Below, one piece after another: positions 8,880-23,982 of a stretch of 64,000 nucleotides of DNA; position 1 is the first letter of the stretch, and each line of letters starts with the position of its first letter. The position numbers and the translations under genes were made by a program. The stretch comes from Yamagishiella unicocca (lineage: Eukaryota; Chlorophyta; Chlorophyceae; Chlamydomonadales; Volvocaceae), in NCBI GenBank assembly GCA_003116995.1, contig BDSL01000029.1, forward strand, positions 1 through 64,000. The letters run 5' to 3'. Below the pieces are notes generated by a model that was not told the DNA's origin, made no database searches, and was given only the letters and a program-made list of their open reading frames with translations.

Positions 8880-11800
8880 AAAATATTTTTTCTTGGCCAT
8901 TGGCCCTTAGTTATTACATACATTACAAATAGAAATAATTGGATCCAGTTCGGATCCATCCTGGCCCTGATTTGGAACTGCTGTACATCATGGGGGTCTA
9001 AGGGTTTAGCCGTACAGTACCAGAATGTACAACAAAGTACAACAATAATATACTCATTTGTTCAGAAGAAAATATCAAGGCGATTGGTGCCATCAAACAA
9101 ATTTGAGAGTGGCAATGGCCCAGAAACCATGGATAAACCATCAGGAGGCCAAAACTATAACCTAGGCCCAAAAATAATTTTCTTGGCCATTGGCCCTTAG
9201 TTATTACATACATTACAAATAGAAATAATTGGATCCAGTTCGGATCCATCCTGGCCCTGATTTGGCACTGCTGTACATCATGGGGGTCTAAGGGTTTAGC
9301 CGTACAGTACCAGAATGTACAACAAAGTACAACAATAATATATACTCATTTGTTCAGAAGAAAATATCAAGGCGGTTGGTGCCATCAAACAAATTTGAGA
9401 GTGGCAATGGCCCAGAAACCATGGATAAACCATCAGGAGGCCAAAACTATAACCTAGGCCCAAAAATAATTTTCTTGGCCATTGGCCCTTAGTTATTACA
9501 TACATTACAAATAGAAATAATTGGATCCAGTTCGGATCCATCCTGGCCCTGATTTGGCACTGCTGTACATCATGGGGGTCTAAGGGTTTAGCCGTACAGT
9601 ACCAGAATGTACAACAAAGTACAACAATAATATACTCATTTGTTCAGAAGAAAATATCAAGGCGGTTGGTGCCATCAAAAACATTTGAGAGTGGCAATGG
9701 CCCAGAAACCATGGATAAACCATCAGGAGGCCAAAAGTATAACCTAGGCCCAAAAATAATTTTCTTGGCCATTGGCCCTTAGTTATTACATACATTACAA
9801 ATATAAATAATTGGATCCAGTTCGGATCCATCCTGGCCCTGATTTGGCACTGCTGTACATCATGGGGGTCTAAGGGTTTAGCCGTACAGTACCAGAATGT
9901 ACAACAAAGTACAACAATAATATACTCATTTGTTCAGAAGAAAATATCAAGGCGGTTGGTGCCATCAAAAACATTTGAGAGTGGCAATGGGTGAGTGGCA
10001 ATGGCCCAGAAACCATGGATAAACCATCAGGAGGCCAAAAGTATAACCTAGGCCCAAAAATAATTTTCTTGGCCATTGGCCCTTAGTTATTACATACATT
10101 ACAAATAGAAATAATTGGATCCAGTTCGGATCCATCCTGGCCCTGATTTGGCACTGCTGTACATCATGGGGGTCTAAGGGTTTAGCCGTACAGTACCAGA
10201 ATGTACAACAAAGTACAACAATAATATACTCATTTGTTCAGAAGAAAATATCAAGGCGGTTGGTGCCATCAAACAAATTTGAGAGTGGCAATGGCCCAGA
10301 AACCATGGATAAACCATCAGGAGGCCAAAACTATAACCTAGGCCCAAAAATAATTTTCTTGGCCATTGGCCCTTAGTTATTACATACATTACAAATAGAA
10401 ATAATTGGATCCAGTTCGGATCCATCCTGGCCCTGATTTGGCACTGCTGTACATCATGGGGGTCTAAGGGTTTAGCCGTACAGTACCAGAATGTACAACA
10501 AAGTACAACAATAATATATACTCATTTGTTCAGAAGAAAATATCAAGGCGGTTGGTGCCATCAAAAACATTTTGGGAGTGGCAATGGCCCAGAAACCATG
10601 GATAAACCATCAGGAGGCCAAAAGTATAACCTAGGCCCAAAAATAATTTTCTTGGCCATTGGCCCTTAGTTATTACATACATTACAAATAGAAATAATTG
10701 GATCCAGTTCGGATCCATCCTGGCCCTGATTTGGCACTGCTGTACATCATGGGGGTCTAAGGGTTTAGCCGTACAGTACCAGAATGTACAACAAAGTACA
10801 ACAATAATATACTCATTTGTTCAGAAGAAAATATCAAGGCGGTTGGTGCCATCAAAAACATTTGAGAGTGGCAATGGCCCAGAAACCATGGATAAACCAT
10901 CAGGAGGCCAAAACTATAACCTAGGCCCAAAAATAATTTTCTTGGCCATTGGCCCTTAGTTATTACATACATTACAAATAGAAATAATTGGATCCAGTTC
11001 GGATCCATCCTGGCCCTGATTTTGCACTGCTGTACATCATGGGGGTCTAAGGGTTTAGCCGTACAGTACCAGAATGTACAACAAAGTACAACAATAATAT
11101 ATACTCATTTGTTCAGAAGAAAATATCAAGGCGGTTGGTGCCATCAAAAACATTTGAGAGTCGCAATGGCCCAGAAACCATGGATAAACCATCAGGAGGC
11201 CAAAAGTATAACCTAGGCCCAAAAATAATTTTCTTGGCCATTGGCCCTTAGTTATAACATACATTACAAATAGAAATAATTGGATCCAGTTCGGATCCAT
11301 CCTGGCCCTGATTTGGCACTGCTGTACATCATGGGGGTCTAAGGGTTTAGCCGTACAGTACCAGAATGTACAACAAAGTACAACAATAATATACTCATTT
11401 GTTCAGAAGAAAATATCAAGGCGGTTGGTGCCATCAAAAACATTTGAGAGTGGCAATGGCCCAGAAACCATGGATAAACCATCAGGAGGCCAAAACTATA
11501 ACCTAGGCCCAAAAATAATTTTCTTGGCCATTGGCCCTTAGTTATTACATACATTACAAATAGAAATAATTGGATCCAGTTCGGATCCATCCTGGCCCTG
11601 ATTTGGCACTGCTGTACATCATGGGGGTCTAAGGGTTTAGCCGTACAGTACCAGAATGTACAACAAAGTACAACAATAATATACTCATTTGTTCAGAAGA
11701 AAATATCAAGGCGGTTGGTGCCATCAAAAACATTTGAGAGTGGCAATGGCCCAGAAACCATGGATAAACCATCAGGAGGCCAAAAGTATAACCTAGGCCC

Positions 11801-14800
11801 AAAAATAATTTTCTTGGCCATTGGCCCTTACTTATTACATACATTACAAATAGAAATAATTGGATCCAGTTCGGATCCATCCTGGCCCTGATTTGGCACT
11901 GCTGTACATCATGGGGGTCTAAGGGTTTAGCCGTACAGTACCAGAATGTACAACAAAGTACAACAATAATATATACTCATTTGTTCAGAAAAAAATATCA
12001 AGGCGGTTGGTGCCATCAAAAACATTTGAGAGTGGCAATGGCCCAGAAACCATGGATAAACCATCAGGAGGCCAAAAGTATAACCTAGGCCCAAAAATAA
12101 TTTTCTTGGCCATTGGCCCTTAGTTATTACATACATTACAAATACAAATAATTGGATCCAGTTCGGATCCATCCTGGCCCTGATTTGGCACTGCTGTACA
12201 TCATGGGGGTCTAAGGGTTTAGCCGTACAGTACCAGAATGTACAACAAAGTACAACAATAATATACTCATTTGTTCAGAAGAAAATATCAAGGCGGTTGG
12301 TGCCATCAAAAACATTTGAGAGTGGCAATGGCCCAGAAACCATGGATAAACCATCAGGAGGCCAAAAGTATAACCTAGGCCCAAAAATAATTTTCTTGGC
12401 CATTGGCCCTTAGTTATTACATACATTACAAATACAAATAATTGGATCCAGTTCGGATCCATCCTGGCCCTGATTTGGCACTGCTGTACATCATGGGGGT
12501 CTAAGGGTTTAGCCATACAGTACCAGAATGTACAACAAAGTACAACAATAATATATACTCATTTGTTCAGAAGAAAATATCAAGGCGGTTGGTGCCATCA
12601 AACAAATTTGAGAGTGGCAATGGCCCAGAAACCATGGATAAACCATCAGGAGGCCAAAAGTATAACCTAGGCCCAAAAATAATTTTCTTGGCCATTGGCC
12701 CTTAGTTATTACATACATTACAAATACAAATAATTGGATCCAGTTCGGATCCATCCTGGCCCTGATTTGGCACTGCTGTACATCATGGGGGTCTAAGGGT
12801 TTAGCCATACAGTACCAGAATGTACAACAAAGTACAACAATAATATAAACTCATTTGTTCAGAAAAAATATCAAGGCGGTTGGTGCCATCAAACAAATTT
12901 GAGAGTGGCAATGGCCCAGAAACCATGGATAAACCATCAGGAGGCCAAAAGTATAACCTAGGCCCAAAAATAATTTTCTTGGCCATTGGCCCTTACTTAT
13001 TACATACATTACAAATGCAAATAATTGGATCCAGTTCGGATCCATCCTGGCCCTGATTTGGCACTGCTGTACATCATGGGGGTCTAAGGGTTTAGCCGTA
13101 CAGTACCAGAATGTACAACAAAGTACAACAATAATATACTCATTTGTTCAGGAGAAAATATCAAGGCGGTTGGTGCCATCAAAAACATTTGAGAGTGGCA
13201 ATGGCCCAGAAACCATGGATAAACCATCAGGAGGCCAAAACTATAACCTAGGCCCAAAAATAATTTTCTTGGCCATTGGCCCTTAGTTATTACATACATT
13301 ACAAATAGAAATAATTGGATCTAGTTCGGATCCATCCTGGCCCTGATTTGGCACTGCTGTACATCATGGGGGTCTAAGGGTTTAGCCGTACAGTACCAGA
13401 ATGTACAACAAAGTACAACAATAATATATACTCATTTGTTCAGAAAAAAAAATCAAGGCGGTTGGTGCCATCAAAAACATTTGAGAGTGGCAATGGCCCA
13501 GAAACCATGGATAAACCATCAGGAGGCCAAAAGTATAACCTAGGCCCAAAAATAATTTTCTTGGCCATTGGCCCTTAGTTATTACATACATTACAAATAG
13601 AAATAATTGGATCCAGTTCGGATCCATCCTGGCCCTGATTTGGCACTGCTGTACATCATGGGGGTCTAAGGGTTTAGCCGTACAGTACCAGAATGTACAA
13701 CAAAGTACAACAATAATATACTCATTTGTTCAGAAGAAAATATCAAGGCGGTTGGTGCCATCAAACAAATTTGAGAGTGGCAATGGCCCAGAAACCATGG
13801 ATAAACCATCAGGAGACCAAAACTATAACCTAGGCCCAAAAATAATTTTCTTGGCCATTGGCCCTTAGTTATTACATACATTACAAATAGAAATAATTGG
13901 ATCTAGTTCGGATCCATCCTGGCCCTGATTTGGCACTGCTGTACATCATGGGGGTCTAAGGGTTTAGCCGTACAGTACCAGAATGTACAACAAAGTACAA
14001 CAATAATATACTCATTTGTTCAGAAGAAAATATCAAGGCGGTTGGTGCCATCAAAAACATTTTGGGAGTGGCAATGGCCCAGAAACCATGGATAAACCAT
14101 CAGGAGGCCAAAAGTATAACCTAGGCCCAAAAATAATTTTCTTGGCCATTGGCCCTTAGTTATTACATACATTACAAATAGAAATAATTGGATCTAGTTC
14201 GGATCCATCCTGGCCCTGATTTGGCACTGCTGTACATCATGGGGGTCTAAGGGTTTAGCCGTACAGTACCAGAATGTACAACAAAGTACAACAATAATAT
14301 ATACTCATTTGTTCAGAAAAAAATATCAAGGCGGTTGGTGCCATCAAAAACATTTGAGAGTGGCAATGGCCCAGAAACCATGGATAAACCATCAGGAGGC
14401 CAAAAGTATAACCTAGGCCCAAAAATAATTTTCTTGGCCATTGGCCCTTAGTTATTACATACATTACAAATAGAAATAATTGGATCCAGTTCGGATCCAT
14501 CCTGGCCCTGATTTGGCACTGCTGTACATCATGGGGGTCTAAGGGTTTAGCCGTACAGTACCAGAATGTACAACAAAGTACAACAATAATATACTCATTT
14601 GTTCAGAAGAAAATATCAAGGCGGTTGGTGCCATCAAACAAATTTGAGAGTGGCAATGGCCCAGAAACCATGGATAAACCATCAGGAGACCAAAACTATA
14701 ACCTAGGCCCAAAAATAATTTTCTTGGCCATTGGCCCTTAGTTATTACATACATTACAAATAGAAATAATTGGATCCAGTTCGGATCCATCCTGGCCCTG

Positions 14801-17800
14801 ATTTGGCACTGCTGTACATCATGGGGGTCTAAGGGTTTAGCCGTACAGTACCAGAATGTACAACAAAGTACAACAATAATATATACTCATTTGTTCAGAA
14901 GAAAATATCAAGGCGGTTGGTGCCATCAAAAACATTTTGGGAGTGGCAATGGCCCAGAAACCATGGATAAACCATCAGGAGGCCAAAAGTATAACCTAGG
15001 CCCAAAAATAATTTTCTTGGCCATTGGCCCTTAGTTATTACATACATTACAAATAGAAATAATTGGATCCAGTTCGGATCCATCCTGGCCCTGATTTGGC
15101 ACTGCTGTACATCATGGGGGTCTAAGGGTTTAGCCGTACAGTACCAGAATGTACAACAAAGTACAACAATAATATACTCATTTGTTCAGAAGAAAATATC
15201 AAGGCGGTTGGTGCCATCAAAAACATTTTGGGAGTGGCAATGGCCCAGAAACCATGGATAAACCATCAGGAGGCCAAAAGTATAACCTAGGCCCAAAAAT
15301 AATTTTCTTGGCCATTGGCCCTTAGTTATTACATACATTACAAATAGAAATAATTGGATCTAGTTCGGATCCATCCTGGCCCTGATTTGGCACTGCTGTA
15401 CATCATGGGGGTCTAAGGGTTTAGCCGTACAGTACCAGAATGTACAACAAAGTACAACAATAATATATACTCATTTGTTCAGAAAAAATATCAAGGCGGT
15501 TGGTGCCATCAAAAACATTTGAGAGTGGCAATGGCCCAGAAACCATGGATAAACCATCAGGAGGCCAAAAGTATAACCTAGGCCCAAAAATAATTTTCTT
15601 GGCCATTGGCCCTTAGTTATTACATACATTACAAATAGAAATAATTGGATCCAGTTCGGATCCATCCTGGCCCTGATTTGGCACTGCTGTACATCATGGG
15701 GGTCTAAGGGTTTAGCCGTACAGTACCAGAATGTACAACAAAGTACAACAATAATATACTCATTTGTTCAGAAGAAAATATCAAGGCGGTTGGTGCCATC
15801 AAACAAATTTGAGAGTGGCAATGGCCCAGAAACCATGGATAAACCATCAGGAGACCAAAACTATAACCTAGGCCCAAAAATAATTTTCTTGGCCATTGGC
15901 CCTTAGTTATTACATACATTACAAATAGAAATAATTGGATCCAGTTCGGATCCATCCTGGCCCTGATTTGGAACTGCTGTACATCATGGGGGTCTAAGGG
16001 TTTAGCCGTACAGTACCAGAATGTACAACAAAGTACAACAATAATATATACTCATTTGTTCAGAAGAAAATATCAAGGCGGTTGGTGCCATCAAAAACAT
16101 TTTGGGAGTGGCAATGGCCCAGAAACCATGGATAAACCATCAGGAGGCCAAAAGTATAACCTAGGCCCAAAAATAATTTTCTTGGCCATTGGCCCTTAGT
16201 TATTACATACATTACAAATAGAAATAATTGGATCTAGTTCGGATCCATCCTGGCCCTGATTTGGCACTGCTGTACATCATGGGGGTCTAAGGGTTTAGCC
16301 GTACAGTACCAGAATGTACAACAAAGTACAACAATAATATATACTCATTTGTTCAGAAAAAAATATCAAGGCGGTTGGTGCCATCAAAAACATTTGAGAG
16401 TGGCAATGGCCCAGAAACCATGGATAAACCATCAGGAGGCCAAAAGTATAACCTAGGCCCAAAAATAATTTTCTTGGCCATTGGCCCTTAGTTATTACAT
16501 ACATTACAAATACAAATAATTGGATCCAGTTCGGATCCATCCTGGCCCTGATTTGGCACTGCTGTACATCATGGGGGTCTAAGGGTTTAGCCGTACAGTA
16601 CCAGAATGTACAACAAAGTACAACAATAATATATACTCATTTGTTCAGAAAAAAATATCAAGGCGGTTGGTGCCATCAAAAACATTTGAGAGTGGCAATG
16701 GCCCAGAAACCATGGATAAACCATCAGGAGGCCAAAAGTATAACCTAGGCCCAAAAATAATTTTCTTGGCCATTGGCCCTTAGTTATTACATACATTACA
16801 AATAGAAATAATTGGATCCAGTTCGGATCCATCCTGGCCCTGATTTGGAACTGCTGTACATCATGGGGGTCTAAGGGTTTAGCCGTACAGTACCAGAATG
16901 TACAACAAAGTACAACAATAATATACTCATTTGTTCAGAAGAAAATATCAAGGCGGTTGGTGCCATCAAAAAAATTTGAGAGTGGCAATGGCCCAGAAAC
17001 CATGGATAAACCATCAGGAGGCCAAAAGTATAACCTAGGCCCAAAAATAATTTTCTTGGCCATTGGCCTTTAGTTATTACAGACATTACAAATAGAAATA
17101 ATTGGATCCAGTTCGGATCCATCCTGGCCCTGATTTGGCACTGCTGTACATCATGGGGGTCTAAGGGTTTAGCCGTACAGTACCAGAATGTACAACAAAG
17201 TACAACAATAATATACTCATTTGTTCAGAAGAAAATATCAAGGCGGTTGGTGCCATCAAAAACATTTGAGAGTGGCAATGGCCCAGAAACCATGGATAAA
17301 CCATCAGGAGGCCAAAAGTATACCCTAGGCCCAAAAATAATTTTCTTGGCCATTGGCCCTTAGTTATTACATACATTACAAATACAAATAATTGGATCCA
17401 GTTCGGATCCATCCTGGCCCTGATTTGGCACTGCTGTACATCATGGGGGTCTAAGGGTTTAGCCGTACAGTACCAGAATGTACAACAAAGTACAACAATA
17501 ATATACTCATTTGTTCAGAAGAAAATATCAAGGCGGTTGGTGCCATCAAAAACATTTTGGGAGTGGCAATGGCCCAGAAACCATGGATAAACCATCAGGA
17601 GGCCAAAAGTATAACCTAGGCCCAAAAATAATTTTCTTGGCCATTGGCCCTTAGTTATTACATACATTACAAATAGAAATAATTGGATCCAGTTCGGATC
17701 CATCCTGGCCCTGATTTGGCACTGCTGTACATCATGGGGGTCTAAGGGTTTAGCCGTACAATACCAGAATGTACAACAAAGTACAACAATAATATACTCA

Positions 17801-20800
17801 TTTGTTCAGAAGAAAATATCAAGGCGGTTGGTGCCATCAAAAACATTTTGGGAGTGGCAATGGCCCAGAAACCATGGATAAACCATCAGGAGGCCAAAAG
17901 TATAACCTAGGCCCAAAAATAATTTTCTTGGCCATTGGCCCTTAGTTATTACATACATTACAAATACAAATAATTGGATCCAGTTCGGATCCATCCTGGC
18001 CCTGATTTGGCACTGCTGTACATCATGGGGGTCTAAGGGTTTAGCCGTACAGTACCAGAATGTACAACAAAGTACAACAATAATATATACTCATTTGTTC
18101 AGAAGAAAATATCAAGGCGGTTGGTGCCATCAAAAACATTTTGGGAGTGGCAATGGCCCAGAAACCATGGATAAACCATCAGGAGGCCAAAAGTATAACC
18201 TAGGCCCAAAAATAATTTTCTTGGCCATTGGCCCTTAGTTATTACATACATTACAAATAGAAATAATTGGATCCAGTTCGGATCCATCCTGGCCCTGATT
18301 TGGCACTGCTGTACATCATGGGGTCTAAGGGTTTAGCCGTACAGTACCAGAATGTACAACAAAGTACAACAATAATATACTCATTTGTTCAGAAGAAAAT
18401 ATCAAGGCGGTTGGTGCCATCAAAAACATTTTGGGAGTGGCAATGGCCCAGAAACCATGGATAAACCATCAGGAGGCCAAAAGTATAACCTAGGCCCAAA
18501 AATAATTTTCTTGGCCATTGGCCCTTAGTTATTACATACATTACAAATAGAAATAATTGGATCTAGTTCGGATCCATCCTGGCCCTGATTTGGCACTGCT
18601 GTACATCATGGGGGTCTAAGGGTTTAGCCGTACAGTACCAGAATGTACAACAAAGTACAACAATAATATATACTCATTTGTTCAGAAAAAAATATCAAGG
18701 CGGTTGGTGCCATCAAAAACATTTGAGAGTGGCAATGGCCCAGAAACCATGGATAAACCATCAGGAGGCCAAAAGTATAACCTAGGCCCAAAAATAATTT
18801 TCTTGGCCATTGGCCCTTAGTTATTACATACATTACAAATAGAAATAATTGGATCCAGTTCGGATCCATCCTGGCCCTGATTTGGCACTGCTGTACATCA
18901 TGGGGGTCTAAGGGTTTAGCCGTACAGTACCAGAATGTACAACAAAGTACAACAATAATATACTCATTTGTTCAGAAGAAAATATCAAGGCGGTTGGTGC
19001 CATCAAAAACATTTGAGAGTGGCAATGGCCCAGAAACCATGGATAAACCATCAGGAGACCAAAACTATAACCTAGGCCCAAAAATAATTTTCTTGGCCAT
19101 TGGCCCTTAGTTATTACATACATTACAAATAGAAATAATTGGATCCAGTTCGGATCCATCCTGGCCCTGATTTGGAACTGCTGTACATCATGGGGGTCTA
19201 AGGGTTTAGCCGTACAGTACCAGAATGTACAACAAAGTACAACAATAATATATACTCATTTGTTCAGAAGAAAATATCAAGGCGGTTGGTGCCATCAAAA
19301 ACATTTTGGGAGTGGCAATGGCCCAGAAACCATGGATAAACCATCAGGAGGCCAAAAGTATAACCTAGGCCCAAAAATAATTTTCTTGGCCATTGGCCCT
19401 TAGTTATTACATACATTACAAATAGAAATAATTGGATCCAGTTCGGATCCATCCTGGCCCTGATTTGGCACTGCTGTACATCATGGGGGTCTAAGGGTTT
19501 AGCCGTACAATACCAGAATGTACAACAAAGTACAACAATAATATACTCATTTGTTCAGAAGAAAATATCAAGGCGGTTGGTGCCATCAAAAACATTTTGG
19601 GAGTGGCAATGGCCCAGAAACCATGGATAAACCATCAGGAGGCCAAAAGTATAACCTAGGCCCAAAAATAATTTTCTTGGCCATTGGCCCTTAGTTATTA
19701 CATACATTACAAATACAAATAATTGGATCCAGTTCGGATCCATCCTGGCCCTGATTTGGCACTGCTGTACATCATGGGGGTCTAAGGGTTTAGCCGTACA
19801 GTACCAGAATGTACAACAAAGTACAACAATAATATATACTCATTTGTTCAGAAATAAATATCAAGGCGGTTGGTGCCATCAAAAACATTTGAGAGTGGCA
19901 ATGGCCCAGAAACCATGGATAAACCATCAGGAGGCCAAAAGTATAACCTAGGCCCAAAAATAATTTTCTTGGCCATTGGCCCTTAGTTATTACATACATT
20001 ACAAATACAAATAATTGGATCCAGTTCGGATCCATCCTGGCCCTGATTTGGCACTGCTGTACATCATGGGGGTCTAAGGGTTTAGCCGTACAGTACCAGA
20101 ATGTACAACAAAGTACAACAATAATATACTCATTTGTTCAGAAGAAAATATCAAGGCGGTTGGTGCCATCAAAAAAATTTGAGAGTGGCAATGGCCCAGA
20201 AACCATGGATAAACCATCAGGAGGCCAAAAGTATAACCTAGGCCCAAAAATAATTTTCTTGGCCATTGGCCCTTAGTTATTACAGACATTACAAATAGAA
20301 ATAATTGGATCCAGTTCGGATCCATCCTGGCCCTGATTTGGCACTGCTGTACATCATGGGGGTCTAAGGGTTTAGCCGTACAGTACCAGAATGTACAACA
20401 AAGTACAACAATAATATATACTCATTTGTTCAGAAAAAAATATCAAGGCGGTTGGTGCCATCAAAAACATTTGAGAGTGGCAATGGCCCAGAAACCATGG
20501 ATAAACCATCAGGAGGCCAAAAGTATAACCTAGGCCCAAAAATAATTTTCTTGGCCATTGGCCCTTAGTTATTACATACATTACAAATAGAAATAATTGG
20601 ATCCAGTTCGGATCCATCCTGGCCCTGATTTGGCACTGCTGTACATCATGGGGGTCTAAGGGTTTAGACGTACAGTACCAGAATGTACAACAAAGTACAA
20701 CAATAATATATACTCATTTGTTCAGAAGAAAATATCAAGGCGGTTGGTGCCATCAAAAACATTTTGGGAGTGGCAATGGCCCAGAAACCATGGATAAACC

Positions 20801-23800
20801 ATCAGGAGGCCAAAAGTATAACCTAGGCCCAAAAATAATTTTCTTGGCCATTGGCCCTTAGTTATTACATACATTACAAATACAAATAATTGGATCCAGT
20901 TCGGATCCATCCTGGCCCTGATTTGGCACTGCTGTACATCATGGGGGTCTAAGGGTTTAGCCGTACAGTACCAGAATGTACAACAAAGTACAACAATAAT
21001 ATATACTCATTTGTTCAGAAAAAAATATCAAGGCGGTTGGTGCCATCAAAAACATTTTGGGAGTGGCAATGGCCCAGAAACCATGGATAAACCATCAGGA
21101 GGCCAAAAGTATAACCTAGGCCCAAAAATAATTTTCTTGGCCATTGGCCCTTAGTTATTACATACATTACAAATAGAAATAATTGGATCCAGTTCGGATC
21201 CATCCTGGCCCTGATTTGGCACTGCTGTACATCATGGGGGTCTAAGGGTTTAGCCGTACAATACCAGAATGTACAACAAAGTACAACAATAATATACTCA
21301 TTTGTTCAGAAGAAAATATCAAGGCGGTTGGTGCCATCAAAAACATTTTGGGAGTGGCAATGGCCCAGAAACCATGGATAAACCATCAGGAGGCCAAAAG
21401 TATAACCTAGGCCCAAAAATAATTTTCTTGGCCATTGGCCCTTAGTTATTACATACATTACAAATACAAATAATTGGATCCAGTTCGGATCCATCCTGGC
21501 CCTGATTTGGCACTGCTGTACATCATGGGGGTCTAAGGGTTTAGCCGTACAGTACCAGAATGTACAACAAAGTACAACAATAATATATACTCATTTGTTC
21601 AGAAAAAAATATCAAGGCGGTTGGTGCCATCAAAAACATTTGAGAGTGGCAATGGCCCAGAAACCATGGATAAACCATCAGGAGGCCAAAAGTATAACCT
21701 AGGCCCAAAAATAATTTTCTTGGCCATTGGCCCTTAGTTATTACATACATTACAAATACAAATAATTGGATCCAGTTCGGATCCATCCTGGCCCTGATTT
21801 GGCACTGCTGTACATCATGGGGGTCTAAGGGTTTAGCCGTACAGTACCAGAATGTACAACAAAGTACAACAATAATATATACTCATTTGTTCAGAAAAAA
21901 ATATCAAGGCGGTTGGTGCCATCAAAAACATTTGAGAGTGGCAATGGCCCAGAAACCATGGATAAACCATCAGGAGGCCAAAAGTATAACCTAGGCCCAA
22001 AAATAATTTTCTTGGCCATTGGCCCTTAGTTATTACATACATTACAAATAGAAATAATTGGATCCAGTTCGGATCCATCCTGGCCCTGATTTGGCACTGC
22101 TGTACATCATGGGGGTCTAAGGGTTTAGCCGTACAGTACCAGAATGTACAACAAAGTACAACAATAATATACTCATTTGTTCAGAAGAAAATATCAAGGC
22201 GGTTGGTGCCATCAAAAAAATTTGAGAGTGGCAATGGCCCAGAAACCATGGATAAACCATCAGGAGGCCAAAAGTATAACCTAGGCCCAAAAATAATTTT
22301 CTTGGCCATTGGCCCTTAGTTATTACAGACATTACAAATAGAAATAATTGGATCCAGTTCGGATCCATCCTGGCCCTGATTTGGCACTGCTGTACATCAT
22401 GGGGGTCTAAGGGTTTAGCCGTACAGTACCAGAATGTACAACAAAGTACAACAATAATATATACTCATTTGTTCAGAAAAAAATATCAAGGCGGTTGGTG
22501 CCATCAAAAACATTTGAGAGTGGCAATGGCCCAGAAACCATGGATAAACCATCAGGAGGCCAAAAGTATAACCTAGGCCCAAAAATAATTTTCTTGGCCA
22601 TTGGCCCTTAGTTATTACATACATTACAAATAGAAATAATTGGATCCAGTTCGGATCCATCCTGGCCCTGATTTGGCACTGCTGTACATCATGGGGGTCT
22701 AAGGGTTTAGACGTACAGTACCAGAATGTACAACAAAGTACAACAATAATATATACTCATTTGTTCAGAAGAAAATATCAAGGCGGTTGGTGCCATCAAA
22801 AACATTTTGGGAGTGGCAATGGCCCAGAAACCATGGATAAACCATCAGGAGGCCAAAAGTATAACCTAGGCCCAAAAATAATTTTCTTGGCCATTGGCCC
22901 TTAGTTATTACATACATTACAAATACAAATAATTGGATCCAGTTCGGATCCATCCTGGCCCTGATTTGGCACTGCTGTACATCATGGGGGTCTAAGGGTT
23001 TAGCCGTACAGTACCAGAATGTACAACAAAGTACAACAATAATATACTCATTTGTTCAGAAGAAAATATCAAGGCGGTTGGTGCCATCAAAAACATTTGA
23101 GAGTGGCAATGGCCCAGAAACCATGGATAAACCATCAGGAGGCCAAAACTATAACCTAGGCCCAAAAATAATTTTCTTGGCCATTGGCCCTTAGTTATTA
23201 CATACATTATAAATAGAAATAATTGGATCCAGTTCGGATCCATCCTGGCCCTGATTTGGAACTGCTGTACATCATGGGGGTCTAAGGGTTTAGCCGTACA
23301 GTACCAGAATGTACAACAAAGTACAACAATAATATACTCATTTGTTCAGAAGAAAATATCAAGGCGGTTGGTGCCATCAAAAACATTTTGGGAGTGGCAA
23401 TGGCCCAGAAACCATGGATAAACCATCAGGAGGCCAAAAGTATAACCTAGGCCCAAAAATAATTTTCTTGGCCATTGGCCCTTAGTTATTACATACATTA
23501 CAAATAGAAATAATTGGATCCAGTTCGGATCCATCCTGGCCCTGATTTGGCACTGCTGTACATCATGGGGGTCTAAGGGTTTAGCCGTACAGTACCAGAA
23601 TGTACAACAAAGTACAACAATAATATACTCATTTGTTCAGAAGAAAATATCAAGGCGGTTGGTGCCATCAAAAACATTTGAGAGTGGCAATGGCCCAGAA
23701 ACCATGGATAAACCATCAGGAGGCCAAAAGTATAACCTAGGCCCAAAAATAATTTTCTTGGCCATTGGCCCTTAGTTATTACATACATTACAAATAGAAA

Positions 23801-23839
23801 TAATTGGATCCAGTTCGGATCCATCCTGGCCCTGATTTG
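8880..23839. repeat. Satellite array, 290-292 bp monomer, about 51 copies
   Basis: Head-to-tail monomers run without interruption. Each contains ggatccagttcggatcc (an inverted pair of GGATCC), cttggccattggccc, a cluster of GTAC sites (cgtacagtacc, tgtacaac, agtacaac) and taagggtttag. Variant sites are atatactc/atatatactc, caaacaaattt/caaaaacattt/caaaaacattttggg, gaaataatt/caaataatt, ggatcc/ggatct and gagg/gaga. One monomer near 9990 carries a 14-bp internal duplication. The array starts mid-monomer at about 8880 and ends at 23839 in gccctgattt. Shared private variants recur at fixed multiples of the monomer, indicating local higher-order repeats. No transposase or other gene lies inside. Confidence 0.97.
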
Positions 23840-23863
23840 ATCACCATTTATGGAGTAAAAAAT

Positions 23864-23973
23864 CCATAACATAACCCGGCTGCGCTGGTGAGTAAAATAC
23901 TGTTATTTCTCTACGTGTAATGAATTCAATTGTACTTGTTCCACTTGACCAGCGCAGCCGGGTTGCGTTATGG
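23864..23973. repeat. 25-bp inverted repeat at the satellite border
   Basis: Arms 23864-23888 and 23949-23973 match at 23 of 25 positions as reverse complements (core aacccggctgcgctgg), separated by 60 bp of AT-rich DNA. They begin 25 bp after the last satellite monomer. This could be a short foldback or a MITE-like element; no target-site duplication was identified. Confidence 0.7.
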
Positions 23974-23982
23974 AGTCAGTGT

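Noticed and set aside
8880..23839. CRISPR-like array
   Set aside because: Repeats are head-to-tail 290-bp monomers without unique spacers, no cas genes are present, and the context is eukaryotic.
8998..23872. About fifty minus-strand frames of 61-101 codons (MDPNWIQLF-like) in the satellite
   Set aside because: They are one frame repeated by the monomer. Two-base (atat) and one-base (ttgag/tttggg) variants change the C-terminus freely, with no sign of coding constraint or splice context.
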